A DNA stretch of 64,000 nucleotides from NCBI RefSeq assembly GCF_003309065.1, contig NZ_POAF01000009.1, positions 1-64,000 of the forward strand. The letters run 5' to 3'. The notes under the pieces were generated by a model. That model made no database searches, was not told where the DNA came from, and saw only the letters and a list, made by a program, of their open reading frames with translations. This document shows positions 25,171 through 35,277 of the stretch, in pieces (positions within the stretch are counted from its first letter, which is position 1; each line of letters starts with the position of its first letter). Source of the DNA: Glutamicibacter soli (lineage in GTDB: Bacteria > Actinomycetota > Actinomycetes > Actinomycetales > Micrococcaceae). The position numbers were made by a program, and so were the translations under genes.

Positions 25171-26451
25171 CTACTCGCCGAGCAGGTGCGAAGGCTTCTG
25201 GCCTTCAAGCAGCTCCACCGACTCGTCGGACGGATCCTGCGCCTGGACGCCGAGCTTGCCGCGGGTCAGCTTGTTCATGATCATCGCGATCGCGCCGTCG
25301 CCGGTCACGTTGGTCGCGGTGCCGAAGGAGTCCAGCGCGATGTAGGCGGCAAACATCAGGCCGACCTCGACCTCGCCGAAGCCCAGCATCTGCTGCAGCA
25401 GGCCGGCTGCCGCGGCGATCGCGCCGCCGGGGACACCCGGGGCGGCGATCATCATGACGCCGAGCATCAGGATGAACGGCAGGTAGGAGCCGAAGGACAC
25501 ATCGCCGCCGGTGAGCAGCAGCACGGCGATGGAGAAGCAGGTGATCTTCACCATCGAGCCGGACAGGTGGATGGTGGCGCACAGCGGCACCACGAAGCCT
25601 GCCACGGCGTCGGCGACCTTGTTCTTCTTGGTGGAGGCGAGGGTCACCGGGATGGTGGCGGCGGAGGACGAGGTGCCCAGCGCGGTGAAGTAGGCGTCGC
25701 GCATGTTCCACAGCGCCTTGAACGGGTTCTGCTTGTTCATCGACCCGGCGATGGTGTACTGCAGCAGCAGCACCACCAGGGTCAGCGCGAAGGAGACCAC
25801 GGCGACCAGCAGGAACTTCTGGATCACCACGACGGCCGAGCCGCTGGCCGAGAGGTCAAGGAAGATGCCGAAGATGAACAGCGGCAGGGCCGGCACGATG
25901 ATGCGGCGGATGACGCCCTCGATGATCGCGCGGAATTCAACCACGCCGCGGAAGAGCACCTTGGAGTGGAAGGAGGTGATGCCCACGCCCACCATGAAGG
26001 CCAGCACCAGCGCGGTCATCACGCCGAAAACCGGCTCCAGGACGATGGCGGTGGCCGAGTCGGAGGCCGAGGCGGTCAGCGTCACGAAGGGTTCGAAGCC
26101 CGAGCCCTCGCCCTCAGTGATGGCTTCCACGCCGCCTCCGGCCAGCGGGCCGCTGAACAGCCAGATGCTGGTGAAGTAGGCCAGCAGGCCGGCGGCGAAG
26201 GTCGAGCCGTAGGCCACGACCGCGGTGAGGCCAAGCCACTTGCCGGCGCCCTTGCCGAGCTCCGCGATGGCCGGGGCGACCAGGCCGAAGATGATCAGGG
26301 GCACCACGAAGCCCAGGATGCCGGAGAAGATCGAGTTGTAGGTGAGGAAGGTGCTACCAAGCCAGAGCGGCATGACCGGCCCGAGCAGAATGCCCGCCAC
26401 GATGGCCAGGACAATCCAGCCAAGCAGCGGTATCGATTTCAGCAGCTTCAT
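25171..26451 (-). CDS. dicarboxylate/amino acid:cation symporter (DAACS, SstT-like)
   Basis: A 426-residue polytopic membrane protein. ATG at 26451 follows AAAGGAAC and starts MKLLKSIPLLG; the longer upstream frame is non-coding. Family hallmarks include the serine-rich loop LGTSSSAATIPVTL, the hairpin near GFVVPLCATIHLSG, and the final motif GVPGGAIAAAAGLL followed by DSFGTATNVTGDGAIA. DAACS proteins import glutamate, aspartate, dicarboxylates or, in SstT, serine and threonine with Na+ or H+. The serine-rich loop and its location beside cysK/cysE make serine an attractive substrate, but this is inference. Confidence 0.88.
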   Translation of the reverse strand: MKLLKSIPLLGWIVLAIVAGILLGPVMPLWLGSTFLTYNSIFSGILGFVVPLIIFGLVAPAIAELGKGAGKWLGLTAVVAYGSTFAAGLLAYFTSIWLFSGPLAGGGVEAITEGEGSGFEPFVTLTASASDSATAIVLEPVFGVMTALVLAFMVGVGITSFHSKVLFRGVVEFRAIIEGVIRRIIVPALPLFIFGIFLDLSASGSAVVVIQKFLLVAVVSFALTLVVLLLQYTIAGSMNKQNPFKALWNMRDAYFTALGTSSSAATIPVTLASTKKNKVADAVAGFVVPLCATIHLSGSMVKITCFSIAVLLLTGGDVSFGSYLPFILMLGVMMIAAPGVPGGAIAAAAGLLQQMLGFGEVEVGLMFAAYIALDSFGTATNVTGDGAIAMIMNKLTRGKLGVQAQDPSDESVELLEGQKPSHLLGE

Positions 26452-26590
26452 GAGGTTCCTTTGGGGTGAGAGGTCAAAGCGATGCGATGCGCCCGCGGAT
26501 TGTGTCGCAGCGCACCAAACAATGATAGAGGGTGGCCGGGGCGCACCGAAATTTCCCCGCGCGGGTCCGGTGTTAAGTAGGCTGGTTTCC

Positions 26591-28851
<2,261 letters not shown>

Positions 28852-28852
<1 letters not shown>

Positions 28853-29379
28853 TGGTGCCATTCACGCTGCGCGCTGCGGGCCCGGCGGATGCACGGGAAC
28901 TGACCCGGGTGCAGGTGCTCTGCTGGAAGCAGACCTATTCGGCCATGCTGCCGGCGAGCTTCTTCACCCCGGAGCACGAGGCTTCCCGGCTGGCCCAGTG
29001 GCGCCGGGTGCTGGCCGATCCGGCCTGCCAGGTAGCGCTCGCCGAGGGATCGGACGGCGGCCTGCTGGGATTCGCGATGGCCGCCAAGCCCTTCGGCGAG
29101 GCGGCGGCCGGCCTTCCGGTGGGCCGCCAGCTCTACAGCCTCTACGTGCTGGCCGAGCACCACGGCACGGGGGCGGGCCGGGCGCTGCTGGTTGCGGTGC
29201 TGGGAACTGCGCCGGCCGTGCTGTGGGTGGCGCAGGGCAACGCCCGCGCCATTGCCTTCTACCGGCGCAACGGCTTCGCGCCGGACGGCACCACGATGAC
29301 CGACCCTGCGATCCCGGGCATCACCGAGGTGCGGATGCTGAGCGTCGGGCAGCCGCCGCACCCTGGATCCATTTCCTAG
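28852..29379 (+). CDS. GNAT-family N-acetyltransferase
   Basis: A 175-residue acetyltransferase with the N-terminal FTLRAAGPADARELTRVQV, the acetyl-CoA loop in LYVLAEHHGTGAGRALL (Q/RxxGxG/A-type), and the closing NARAIAFYRRNGFAPDG. It should acetylate a small amine or protein N-terminus. Its ATG overlaps the TGA of the UvrA-like gene, so the two are coupled. With UvrA2-type proteins implicated in drug resistance, a detoxification role is conceivable. Its TAG stop overlaps the stop of a minus-strand remnant. Confidence 0.85.
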
Positions 29380-29465
29380 CCCAGATCGACGTCCAAGGAG
29401 GACTCGGAGCTGACCTTGCCGCCGTCCGGGACGGTTCCGGTGATGGTGCAGGTCGGGGCCAAACG
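29376..29465 (-). pseudogene. possible C-terminal remnant of a secreted-type protein
   Basis: On the minus strand about 28 codons read APTCTITGTVPDGGKVS and then SLDVDLG before a TAG that overlaps the stop of the GNAT gene. The frame has coding-like codon use but no start and no recognisable upstream part before the next gene. It is probably a leftover of a deleted gene. Very short, hence low confidence. Confidence 0.3.
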
Positions 29466-29509
29466 GACCCTCCAAACAGCAACCCGCAAGGTGCCGTAAA
29501 CTCAAGCTC

Positions 29510-29809
29510 ATGGAGACTTTCAAGCGCCGTCAGGTAGTCGATTTTCTGGTCGACGAGCTCGGCTACGACGCGCACCTGACGCCTTGGGGCATCTATATCG
29601 ACATGCCGAACTTCGAGGACACTGGCCGCGCCGTCATCGAATGGCGCGTCTCCGAGCGCGACATCGCCAATCTGAATGGCCTCAGGATGCCGCGCGGCTT
29701 CGTCGGGGGCGCACCCTACGCAATGGATGAGCTCAGAGCCGCGCTCGCCTGCTTCACGGCAGAGCGCGGCATCATGAGAGGTTCCGGCATGCGCATCGAG
29801 CCTGCGTAG
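29510..29809 (+). CDS. small uncharacterised protein
   Basis: A 99-residue soluble protein, with a good start (ATG at 29510). It begins METFKRRQVVDFLVDELGYD and contains IEWRVSERDIANLNGLRMPR. I do not recognise a family. It has no signal peptide, cysteine cluster or catalytic motif that I can name. Base composition is slightly lower in GC than in the preceding genes. It stands alone. Confidence 0.6.
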   Translation: METFKRRQVVDFLVDELGYDAHLTPWGIYIDMPNFEDTGRAVIEWRVSERDIANLNGLRMPRGFVGGAPYAMDELRAALACFTAERGIMRGSGMRIEPA

Positions 29810-29948
29810 CCTCAGTCGGCTTCGGGCCTTGTTTCGTGTTCGAGGGAACCGCAAGCCGGCCAGCCCGGTCGGGCAAGCCGAAGGCCCTGCCCGCGGTTGG
29901 AATTCCGTGGGTCGGGCCTTCACCTACGAAGCGGCTCGACTGGCCGGA

Positions 29949-30383
29949 CTAGGTGGCTGGACGCATCGAGGCCTTGGCGTGCGGCACGTAGGCCGGCGCA
30001 TGGGCCACGGCGTATGCACCGACCTCGGCCAAGGCCAGGACCGTGAATGCATTGGCCGCATGCAGCAATCCGACCCATGGAGCGTCGAAGGCCAAGATGC
30101 CAATGGCGATCTGGACGGCCACCGCCGCGGCGAGCCACAAAGCCCACTTCAGCCCTGCGTGGGCGAACAGGGCGACGACGATCAGCGCCAGCACGAGGAT
30201 CGGGATGATCGTTTGCCCGATCATGCCGTGAAGCATCGCCGCAACCGGCGCATCGCTTTCGCTCATGGTGGCGCCGGCACCAATCGCCTGGATCATCAGG
30301 AAAGTCGTCATACCTATGGTGGCTGCTTGGACAACGACCACTGCAGAGATGACGTGCGCAAGAACCTTGTATGCGGTACGCAA
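29949..30383 (-). CDS. four-helix integral membrane protein (DUF6220-like)
   Basis: A 144-residue protein with four hydrophobic helices: residues about 10-33, 57-76, 78-98 and 100-125. The pattern of short His-containing helix ends (LAHVIS, MLHGMIGQ, FAHAGLKWA, LLHAANAF) resembles small heme-B or quinone-associated membrane proteins such as the DUF6220 group. The start is ATG at 30383. It is monocistronic. Function is unknown. Confidence 0.65.
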   Translation of the reverse strand: MRTAYKVLAHVISAVVVVQAATIGMTTFLMIQAIGAGATMSESDAPVAAMLHGMIGQTIIPILVLALIVVALFAHAGLKWALWLAAAVAVQIAIGILAFDAPWVGLLHAANAFTVLALAEVGAYAVAHAPAYVPHAKASMRPAT

Positions 30384-30740
30384 CTTTTCAAAACCTCCAG
30401 CAAGAATGGATGGAGATCATGAATACCCGAAAAGGCTACGTGGTCGCGGAATTGCCCGTGGAGCGCACCTGAGCGCCGCACGGTGGGCGATCACCAATGA
30501 AGATTCGCAATTATAGGCTTGCCCTGCGCCTGGATCCATGGTTTTTCGGCAACGACTGCCGAAATTTCCAGGCAATGCCATACATCGATTCCGGAGCCCG
30601 GCGCGAGTGGCGGATTCCATGCCAGCCGCCCGGGTCGGTCGACGTGAAGGACACGGATCCGAAGCCCCGGGCGTTCGCAATGGCACTGCTACCGGTCGCC
30701 GAAAGTCCGGCTCTTTCGACCCCAGCGACCCGATGCCGGG
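30384..30740. other. intergenic region without a recognisable gene
   Basis: No convincing coding frame, tRNA or strong hairpin is visible here. The segment contains the upstream region of the membrane protein gene and the 3' side of the methyltransferase gene. Confidence 0.45.
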
Positions 30741-31349
30741 CTACGCGGCGCTGAGCACCGCGACCAGGAAGTCGCCATTCGGTGCATGCAGCTGCCAGGT
30801 GGAATATTCCTGGTCCACCGACAGCCCGGCCCGCGCAGCGTCGGCGCGGAAATCATCGAACTCGTAGCCGCGTCCGGCGCCGAAGCCTACGACCAGGCGG
30901 CCTCCCTCGGCCAGTCGCCCGCGCAGCCGGGTCAGCGCCGGGAGGCGCTCGCCGGCGGCCAGGAAGGTCAGCACGTTGCCGGCGCAGACGATCAGGTCGA
31001 ACTCGGTCAGCTCCCCCGGGCCCTCGGGGAGCGTGAAGTCGGCCAGGTTGCCCTGCTGCCAGCGCACGAACGGATAGTCTTCGCGGGCCACCTGGATCAG
31101 CTGCGCATCCAGGTCCACACCCAGCACCCGGTGGCCGTGTTCGGCCAGCCAGCCGCCGATGCGCCCGGTGCCGCAGCCGGCATCCAGGATGCGCGCACCG
31201 CGGTCGGCCATGGCGTCGATCATGCGCGCCTCGCCGTGGATGTCGCGGCCCTGTGCGATGAAGCCGCGCCAGCGTTCAGCGTAGTTCGCCGCGTGGTCGG
31301 GGTTGTTGCGGACGGCCGCAAGCCAGAGGTTTTCTTCAGGACCAGTCAT
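30741..31349 (-). CDS. class I SAM-dependent methyltransferase
   Basis: A 202-residue methyltransferase with motif I ILDAGCGTGRIGGWLAEHGH, the acidic residue binding the SAM ribose in VLGVDLDAQLI, and motif IV FDLIVCAGNVL. These define the Rossmann-like SAM-binding core; little else is attached, so the target could be a small molecule, lipid or protein. The start is ATG at 31349. It ends shortly after the NADP-dependent oxidoreductase gene on the same strand begins its own unit further upstream, with 43 nt between the two, so they may be co-transcribed. Confidence 0.85.
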   Translation of the reverse strand: MTGPEENLWLAAVRNNPDHAANYAERWRGFIAQGRDIHGEARMIDAMADRGARILDAGCGTGRIGGWLAEHGHRVLGVDLDAQLIQVAREDYPFVRWQQGNLADFTLPEGPGELTEFDLIVCAGNVLTFLAAGERLPALTRLRGRLAEGGRLVVGFGAGRGYEFDDFRADAARAGLSVDQEYSTWQLHAPNGDFLVAVLSAA

Positions 31350-31392
31350 GTCCCCCAGTTTCCCACAACCTGCGGTCCGCCCAGGCCTGCGG

Positions 31393-32403
31393 CTAGATGC
31401 GCACCAGCATCTTGCCGGTGTTCTCGCCCTGCATCATGGCGATGAACGCGTGGACGGTGTTCTCGATCCCATCCACGATCGTCTCGTCGTAGGCGATCTG
31501 TCCGTCGGTGAACCACTGGCCCATGCGCTCGGCAAATTCGCCGGAATGCTGCAGGTAGTTGGCCAGCGTAAAGCCCTGCAGCTTCAGCCCGCGGGTGATC
31601 AGGTTCGCCATGTTGCGCGGGCCGGGGGCCGCCTCGGTGGTGTTGTAGCTGGAGATCGCTCCGCACAGCGCGGCGCGACCGCCGTCGTTGAAGTTCTCCA
31701 GTGCGGCTTCTAGGTGCTCGCCGCCGACGTTGTCGAAGAACACGTCGATGCCCTCGGGCGCCAGGGATGCCAGCTGGCCGGCGACGTCCCCGTCCTTGTA
31801 GTTGAAGGCCGCGTCGTAGCCGTACTTTTCGGTCAGCAGCGCGACCTTCTCGGCGCTGCCGGCGGAGCCGATGACGCGCTTGGCGCCCAGCAGCCGGGCG
31901 ATCTGCCCGGCGGCGGTGCCCACCGCGCCGGCGGCTCCGGAGATGAAGACGGTGTCGCCCTCCTTCATCCCGGCGATCACCGTGAGGCCGACCCAGGCGG
32001 TCAGGCCGGTCATGCCCATCATGTGCAGCCGCAGCGAGCTGGGCACGCCGGGGATTTCCGGGACCGCGGTGAATCGCTCGGCGGTATCCTGGACGGTGTC
32101 GGACCAGCCGTGCTGGTGGGTGACCAAGGTGCCGACGGGCAGCGTGTCGGACATCGATTCGGTGACCCGGCCGACGGCGCCGCCGGTGATCTGCTCGCCG
32201 ATCTGGTACGGGGCGACATAGGAGCGTGTATCATTCATGCGCCCGCGCATGTAGGGGTCCACGGAGATGAACTCGTTGCGCACGCGCACCTGCCCCGGCG
32301 CCAGCTCGGGCAGTTCGGAGGTGCGGAACTGGAAGTTCTGCTCGGTGGGCCAGCCGGTCGGGCGGGAGGCGAGCAGGATCTGGGTGCTGGTGGTGTTGGA
32401 CAT
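31393..32403 (-). CDS. NADP-dependent leukotriene B4/prostaglandin reductase-like oxidoreductase
   Basis: A 336-residue zinc-free MDR enzyme of the LTB4 dehydrogenase/CurA type. Landmarks are SVDPYMRGRMND, VFISGAAGAVGTAAGQIARL (NADP loop), VFFDNVGGEHLEAAL and the C-terminal GENTGKMLVRI. It reduces alpha,beta-unsaturated ketones or aldehydes with NADPH. ATG at 32403 follows AAAGGGAAC. It lies 68 nt downstream of the DUF1304 gene, and both face the TetR gene across a long palindrome, so they probably make a TetR-controlled detoxification unit. Confidence 0.88.
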   Translation of the reverse strand: MSNTTSTQILLASRPTGWPTEQNFQFRTSELPELAPGQVRVRNEFISVDPYMRGRMNDTRSYVAPYQIGEQITGGAVGRVTESMSDTLPVGTLVTHQHGWSDTVQDTAERFTAVPEIPGVPSSLRLHMMGMTGLTAWVGLTVIAGMKEGDTVFISGAAGAVGTAAGQIARLLGAKRVIGSAGSAEKVALLTEKYGYDAAFNYKDGDVAGQLASLAPEGIDVFFDNVGGEHLEAALENFNDGGRAALCGAISSYNTTEAAPGPRNMANLITRGLKLQGFTLANYLQHSGEFAERMGQWFTDGQIAYDETIVDGIENTVHAFIAMMQGENTGKMLVRI

Positions 32404-32471
32404 GGGTGGATGTTCCCTTTCTGTTGTCAGGTAATCCGGAGATTGCCCGGGTCGGCAAGTTGATCGGTGCG

Positions 32472-32858
32472 CTAGAGGATCAGTCCGAGGGCCAGGAAGA
32501 TGAGTCCCAGCAGCGGCAAGGTGCCCTGCTTCAGGGCTGCGGCTGACTTCTCCGGGCTGGAGATGGCCAGCACGAGGGCCGCGAGCAGCATGGAGCCAAG
32601 GCTGGTGAACACCAGGGCCGAACCCACGGCCGCCTGCCCGGCGAGCTGGAAGACCAGCCCGGCGAACACGGCAATCGCCAGAAACAAGTTGTAGAAACCC
32701 TGGTTGAAGGCCAAGGCCTTGGTGGCATGGGCTTCCGCGACGCTGGTGCCGAAGACCTTGCGGGTGGCGGGTCGCTCCCACCACAGCGACTCCATCAGGA
32801 AGATGTAGACATGGAGCAGCGCGGCTGCAAGCGCAAGGACCTGCGAAATGATGATCAT
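32472..32858 (-). CDS. DUF1304 family membrane protein
   Basis: A 128-residue protein with four transmembrane helices and family features: AALLHVYIFLMESLWW, TKALAFNQGFYNLFLAIAVF, and a hydrophobic C-terminus. ATG at 32858 follows GGAAGG. DUF1304 proteins are small membrane proteins of unknown activity, often encoded beside a TetR-type regulator and oxidoreductases, as here. The gene is transcribed away from the TetR gene and its promoter is covered by the 15-bp-arm palindrome. Confidence 0.88.
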   Translation of the reverse strand: MIIISQVLALAAALLHVYIFLMESLWWERPATRKVFGTSVAEAHATKALAFNQGFYNLFLAIAVFAGLVFQLAGQAAVGSALVFTSLGSMLLAALVLAISSPEKSAAALKQGTLPLLGLIFLALGLIL

Positions 32859-32901
32859 GAGTGCGCCTTCCCTCGGCGGCAGGTGCCGCGGACCTTTATC
32901 T

Positions 32902-32939
32902 GTAACGACCATTTCAATATATACTGAAATGGTCGTTAC
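32902..32939. promoter_or_regulatory. TetR-type operator in the divergent promoter
   Basis: A perfect inverted repeat with 15-bp arms (GTAACGACCATTTCA and its complement) and an 8-nt centre lies between the DUF1304 and TetR genes. The centre contains TATACT on the plus strand and TATATT on the minus strand, which could be the -10 boxes of both divergent promoters. A regulator bound here would block both units. Confidence 0.85.
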
Positions 32940-32958
32940 GAAAAGGGAAAGGACTGTG

Positions 32959-33543
32959 ATGGCTCGAACACTGGCCTTCGACCGCGCCGAGGCGGTGCGC
33001 CGGGCGCGCTCCGTCTTCTGGTCCCGCGGCTACGAATCGGCATCCGTCCCGGAGCTCGAAGCGGCCACCGGGCTGAGCCGTTCGAGCATCTACAACTCCT
33101 TCGGTTCCAAGCGCGGCCTGTTCGACGCGGCGGTCGACAGCTATCTGGAGGAAGTGGTTCGGCCGCGCCTTGCAGACTTGGCCGGCACCGCGGTGTCCGC
33201 CCACGCGCTGGACGAGTACTTGGCCGCGACGCAGGAAATTTTCCAGAAGCCCGAGTCGCTTCCGGCCGCCAACGGGTGCCTGCTGATCAACAGCGCCAAC
33301 GCGCCGATCGCCCGAGACGAACACGTCAGCGAGGCGATCAGCGCCTACCGCGCCGAACTGCACGCCGCGTTCTCCCGCGGACTGCGGGCCGCGGCCCCGG
33401 GTCTGGATGAACAGCGCCATGAGCTGTTGGCCGAGGCGGTCACCGGATTGGTGGTCGCAGCCTTCGCCCTGGTGCGCATCAGCCCCGTGGAGGCCGCGCG
33501 GCTGATCGAGTCGGCCCGGCAGCTGGCGCAAACCCGCGCCTAG
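32959..33543 (+). CDS. TetR/AcrR-family transcription repressor
   Basis: A 194-residue regulator. The N-terminal HTH is ARSVFWSRGYESASVPELE followed by LSRSSIYNSFGSKRGLFD; the C-terminal part is a helical ligand-binding and dimerisation domain (AANGCLLINSANAPIARD). ATG at 32959 follows AAAGGA. It faces the DUF1304/oxidoreductase unit, with the palindrome at 32902-32939 between them, so it should repress both itself and that unit until a ligand, probably an electrophile, is bound. The ligand is inference. Confidence 0.93.
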   Translation: MARTLAFDRAEAVRRARSVFWSRGYESASVPELEAATGLSRSSIYNSFGSKRGLFDAAVDSYLEEVVRPRLADLAGTAVSAHALDEYLAATQEIFQKPESLPAANGCLLINSANAPIARDEHVSEAISAYRAELHAAFSRGLRAAAPGLDEQRHELLAEAVTGLVVAAFALVRISPVEAARLIESARQLAQTRA

Positions 33544-33545
33544 GG

Positions 33546-35096
33546 TCAACGTGCCCTGGGACCGCCCAGAGCCGAGGAATACTGGCCCGCAGTGACAGTT
33601 GCAACTGGCTTGGCCCCGTCCAGCTGCCCGGCACCCAGGCCCGCTGCCACCTCGGCGCTCCCGCCGGTGGAGATCGTGTAGCTGCGGCCGTTCACGATGT
33701 CCTTTGAGGAATAAACCAGGTTTTCGGTCGGCTTGCTGGTGACGAAGGTGGCGAGCAGCGTTCCGGCGGAGTCAGCGATCTGGATTACCGTGCCTGCGGG
33801 AACCGCGGAACCCAGCGGGACCTGCAGCCCGCCCTGGGTGGATGAACCGCTGGGCCCCTGGGCCATGGAGCCGCTGCCAGCCGCCGCCAGCACGCCGCCG
33901 GTGATCGTCATCTCCCCGTTCGCGTCGATGGCCCCGTTGCCGGCGCCGGTCGGACCATTGACCACGATCTGCCCGCCGGATATAGCGATGCCGCCATTGG
34001 AGTCCAGCCCGTCGCCCTCGGCGTTAACCGTCACGGCCCCGCCGGAGATCTCCAAGTGGAAATCACCCGCCTGCTGCGCGCCGCCCCCGGCAATCGAGGC
34101 GTTCAGCCCGTCGTCGTCGGCCGTGGCGTTGACCGTGCCGCCGGAGATATCGATGATGGCCGCTTCCAGCGCTTCGGTCGAGTCGCTGACCACGGCGGTT
34201 CCGCCGCTGATCCTCAATGCCGTCTCGGCCTTCAGGCCGTCGTCCCCCACGGAGACGGTGAGCTGCCCGGCGTACTGGTGCAGCCAGCCGAGGTCCTCGC
34301 TGGCGTCGTTGGTGGACTTGATGCCATCCGCGGCGGCGGTCACGGTGTAGTTGCCGCCGAGCACCAGCACGTAGTCCCTGCCTTTCACCCCGTCATCAGC
34401 GGCGGCCACCGTGACCTGCCCGGAATCCAGGACCAGCCCGTCAGCGCTCGCGATGCCGTCTTGGTGGTTGCCCTCCACGGACAACTCGCCGCGCCCGGCG
34501 ATGGTCAGGTCCGCCATCGAGTAGATCGCGGCGTTCGGTGCGTCCGCGGCGGTGTCCGCATAACTCGGGGCGTCGCTGGCGGAGTTTCCGGTCCCCTCCT
34601 CCAGGTACAGCAGCACCTCGTTCGCCTGCGCGGCCAGGATGGCGGGGCCGGTGGACGAGGTGATGTGCGCGCCGTCCAGGATGATCCGCACCAAGGCATC
34701 CTTGGGGGCATCCACCACCAGCTGGCCGTCGCCGAGCGTCCCGGAGACGCGGTAGGTGCCCGCGGCATTGATGCTCACGGTGCCGCCGGACACGGAGACC
34801 TCCTTCGCGTTCTCCCCCGCGGCCGTCGATCCAGAGTCTGCCAGCACAAGCGTGGTTTCCGCGGAGGCGTCCCAGTGCAGGTCATCGGCGTCGAAATGGG
34901 TGTCCTCGATGACGTCCTTGGCCGAGGCGGTGCTGGTGTCGGGCGAGGCGCTGGGCACTGCGGCGCTTTGGAAGGTGCTGTTGCCGGTCACCTCGGACAC
35001 GGTTTTCATCGACCCTGCGGAGCATCCGGCCAGGGCCAAGGCCAGACACAGGGCCGCAGCCGATGCCAGGGCCTTGGTTCGGAACGGGAACTTCAT
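33546..35096 (-). CDS. secreted lipoprotein, DUF4353 carbohydrate-binding type
   Basis: A 516-residue protein with a lipoprotein signal (ALCLALALAGCSAGS, lipobox Cys at about residue 25). The rest is a repetitive right-handed beta-helix: repeated short strands of the type ISGGxVxVxAxxDGLxS, and TADDDGLNASIAGGG. This matches the DUF4353 proteins such as Cthe_2159, shown to bind acidic polysaccharide and calcium in a clostridial homologue. The Asp-rich turns are the likely calcium sites. It should be anchored outside the membrane. Its 3' end lies close to the convergent TetR gene. Ligand specificity here is inferred. Confidence 0.82.
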   Translation of the reverse strand: MKFPFRTKALASAAALCLALALAGCSAGSMKTVSEVTGNSTFQSAAVPSASPDTSTASAKDVIEDTHFDADDLHWDASAETTLVLADSGSTAAGENAKEVSVSGGTVSINAAGTYRVSGTLGDGQLVVDAPKDALVRIILDGAHITSSTGPAILAAQANEVLLYLEEGTGNSASDAPSYADTAADAPNAAIYSMADLTIAGRGELSVEGNHQDGIASADGLVLDSGQVTVAAADDGVKGRDYVLVLGGNYTVTAAADGIKSTNDASEDLGWLHQYAGQLTVSVGDDGLKAETALRISGGTAVVSDSTEALEAAIIDISGGTVNATADDDGLNASIAGGGAQQAGDFHLEISGGAVTVNAEGDGLDSNGGIAISGGQIVVNGPTGAGNGAIDANGEMTITGGVLAAAGSGSMAQGPSGSSTQGGLQVPLGSAVPAGTVIQIADSAGTLLATFVTSKPTENLVYSSKDIVNGRSYTISTGGSAEVAAGLGAGQLDGAKPVATVTAGQYSSALGGPRAR

Positions 35097-35220
35097 GGGG
35101 TCAACCTCGGGGAAATTGAAGGGGCAGTACCCATTGTTTTCCGCCAGTCTGTGACAGCTCTGTTCAGCGCAAAAGCCGCACGTATGAATCCAGCCGGCGG
35201 CGCTCGCCGGGAATACGCAA

Positions 35221-35264
35221 AAGCCGGCCGGGCCGGGGAAAATTCCCCTGCCCGGCCGGCTTTA
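35221..35264 (-). terminator. terminator of gnd
   Basis: A strong hairpin with arms AAGCCGGCCGGGC and GCCCGGCCGGCTT and a central AAAATT lies 14 nt after the gnd stop codon on the minus strand. It is followed there by TTTGCG. Confidence 0.85.
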
Positions 35265-35277
35265 GGCGCCAGAAGAC

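Noticed and set aside
25186-26469. 427-codon plus-strand frame opposite the DAACS symporter
   Set aside because: The product is a His/Gly/Glu-rich antisense artefact. The minus strand encodes a clear transporter with proper start and ribosome-binding site.
30417-30686. 89-codon minus-strand frame in the 30.4-30.7 kb gap
   Set aside because: Arg/Pro/Ser-rich composition without a domain or start signal; looks like random GC-rich reading.
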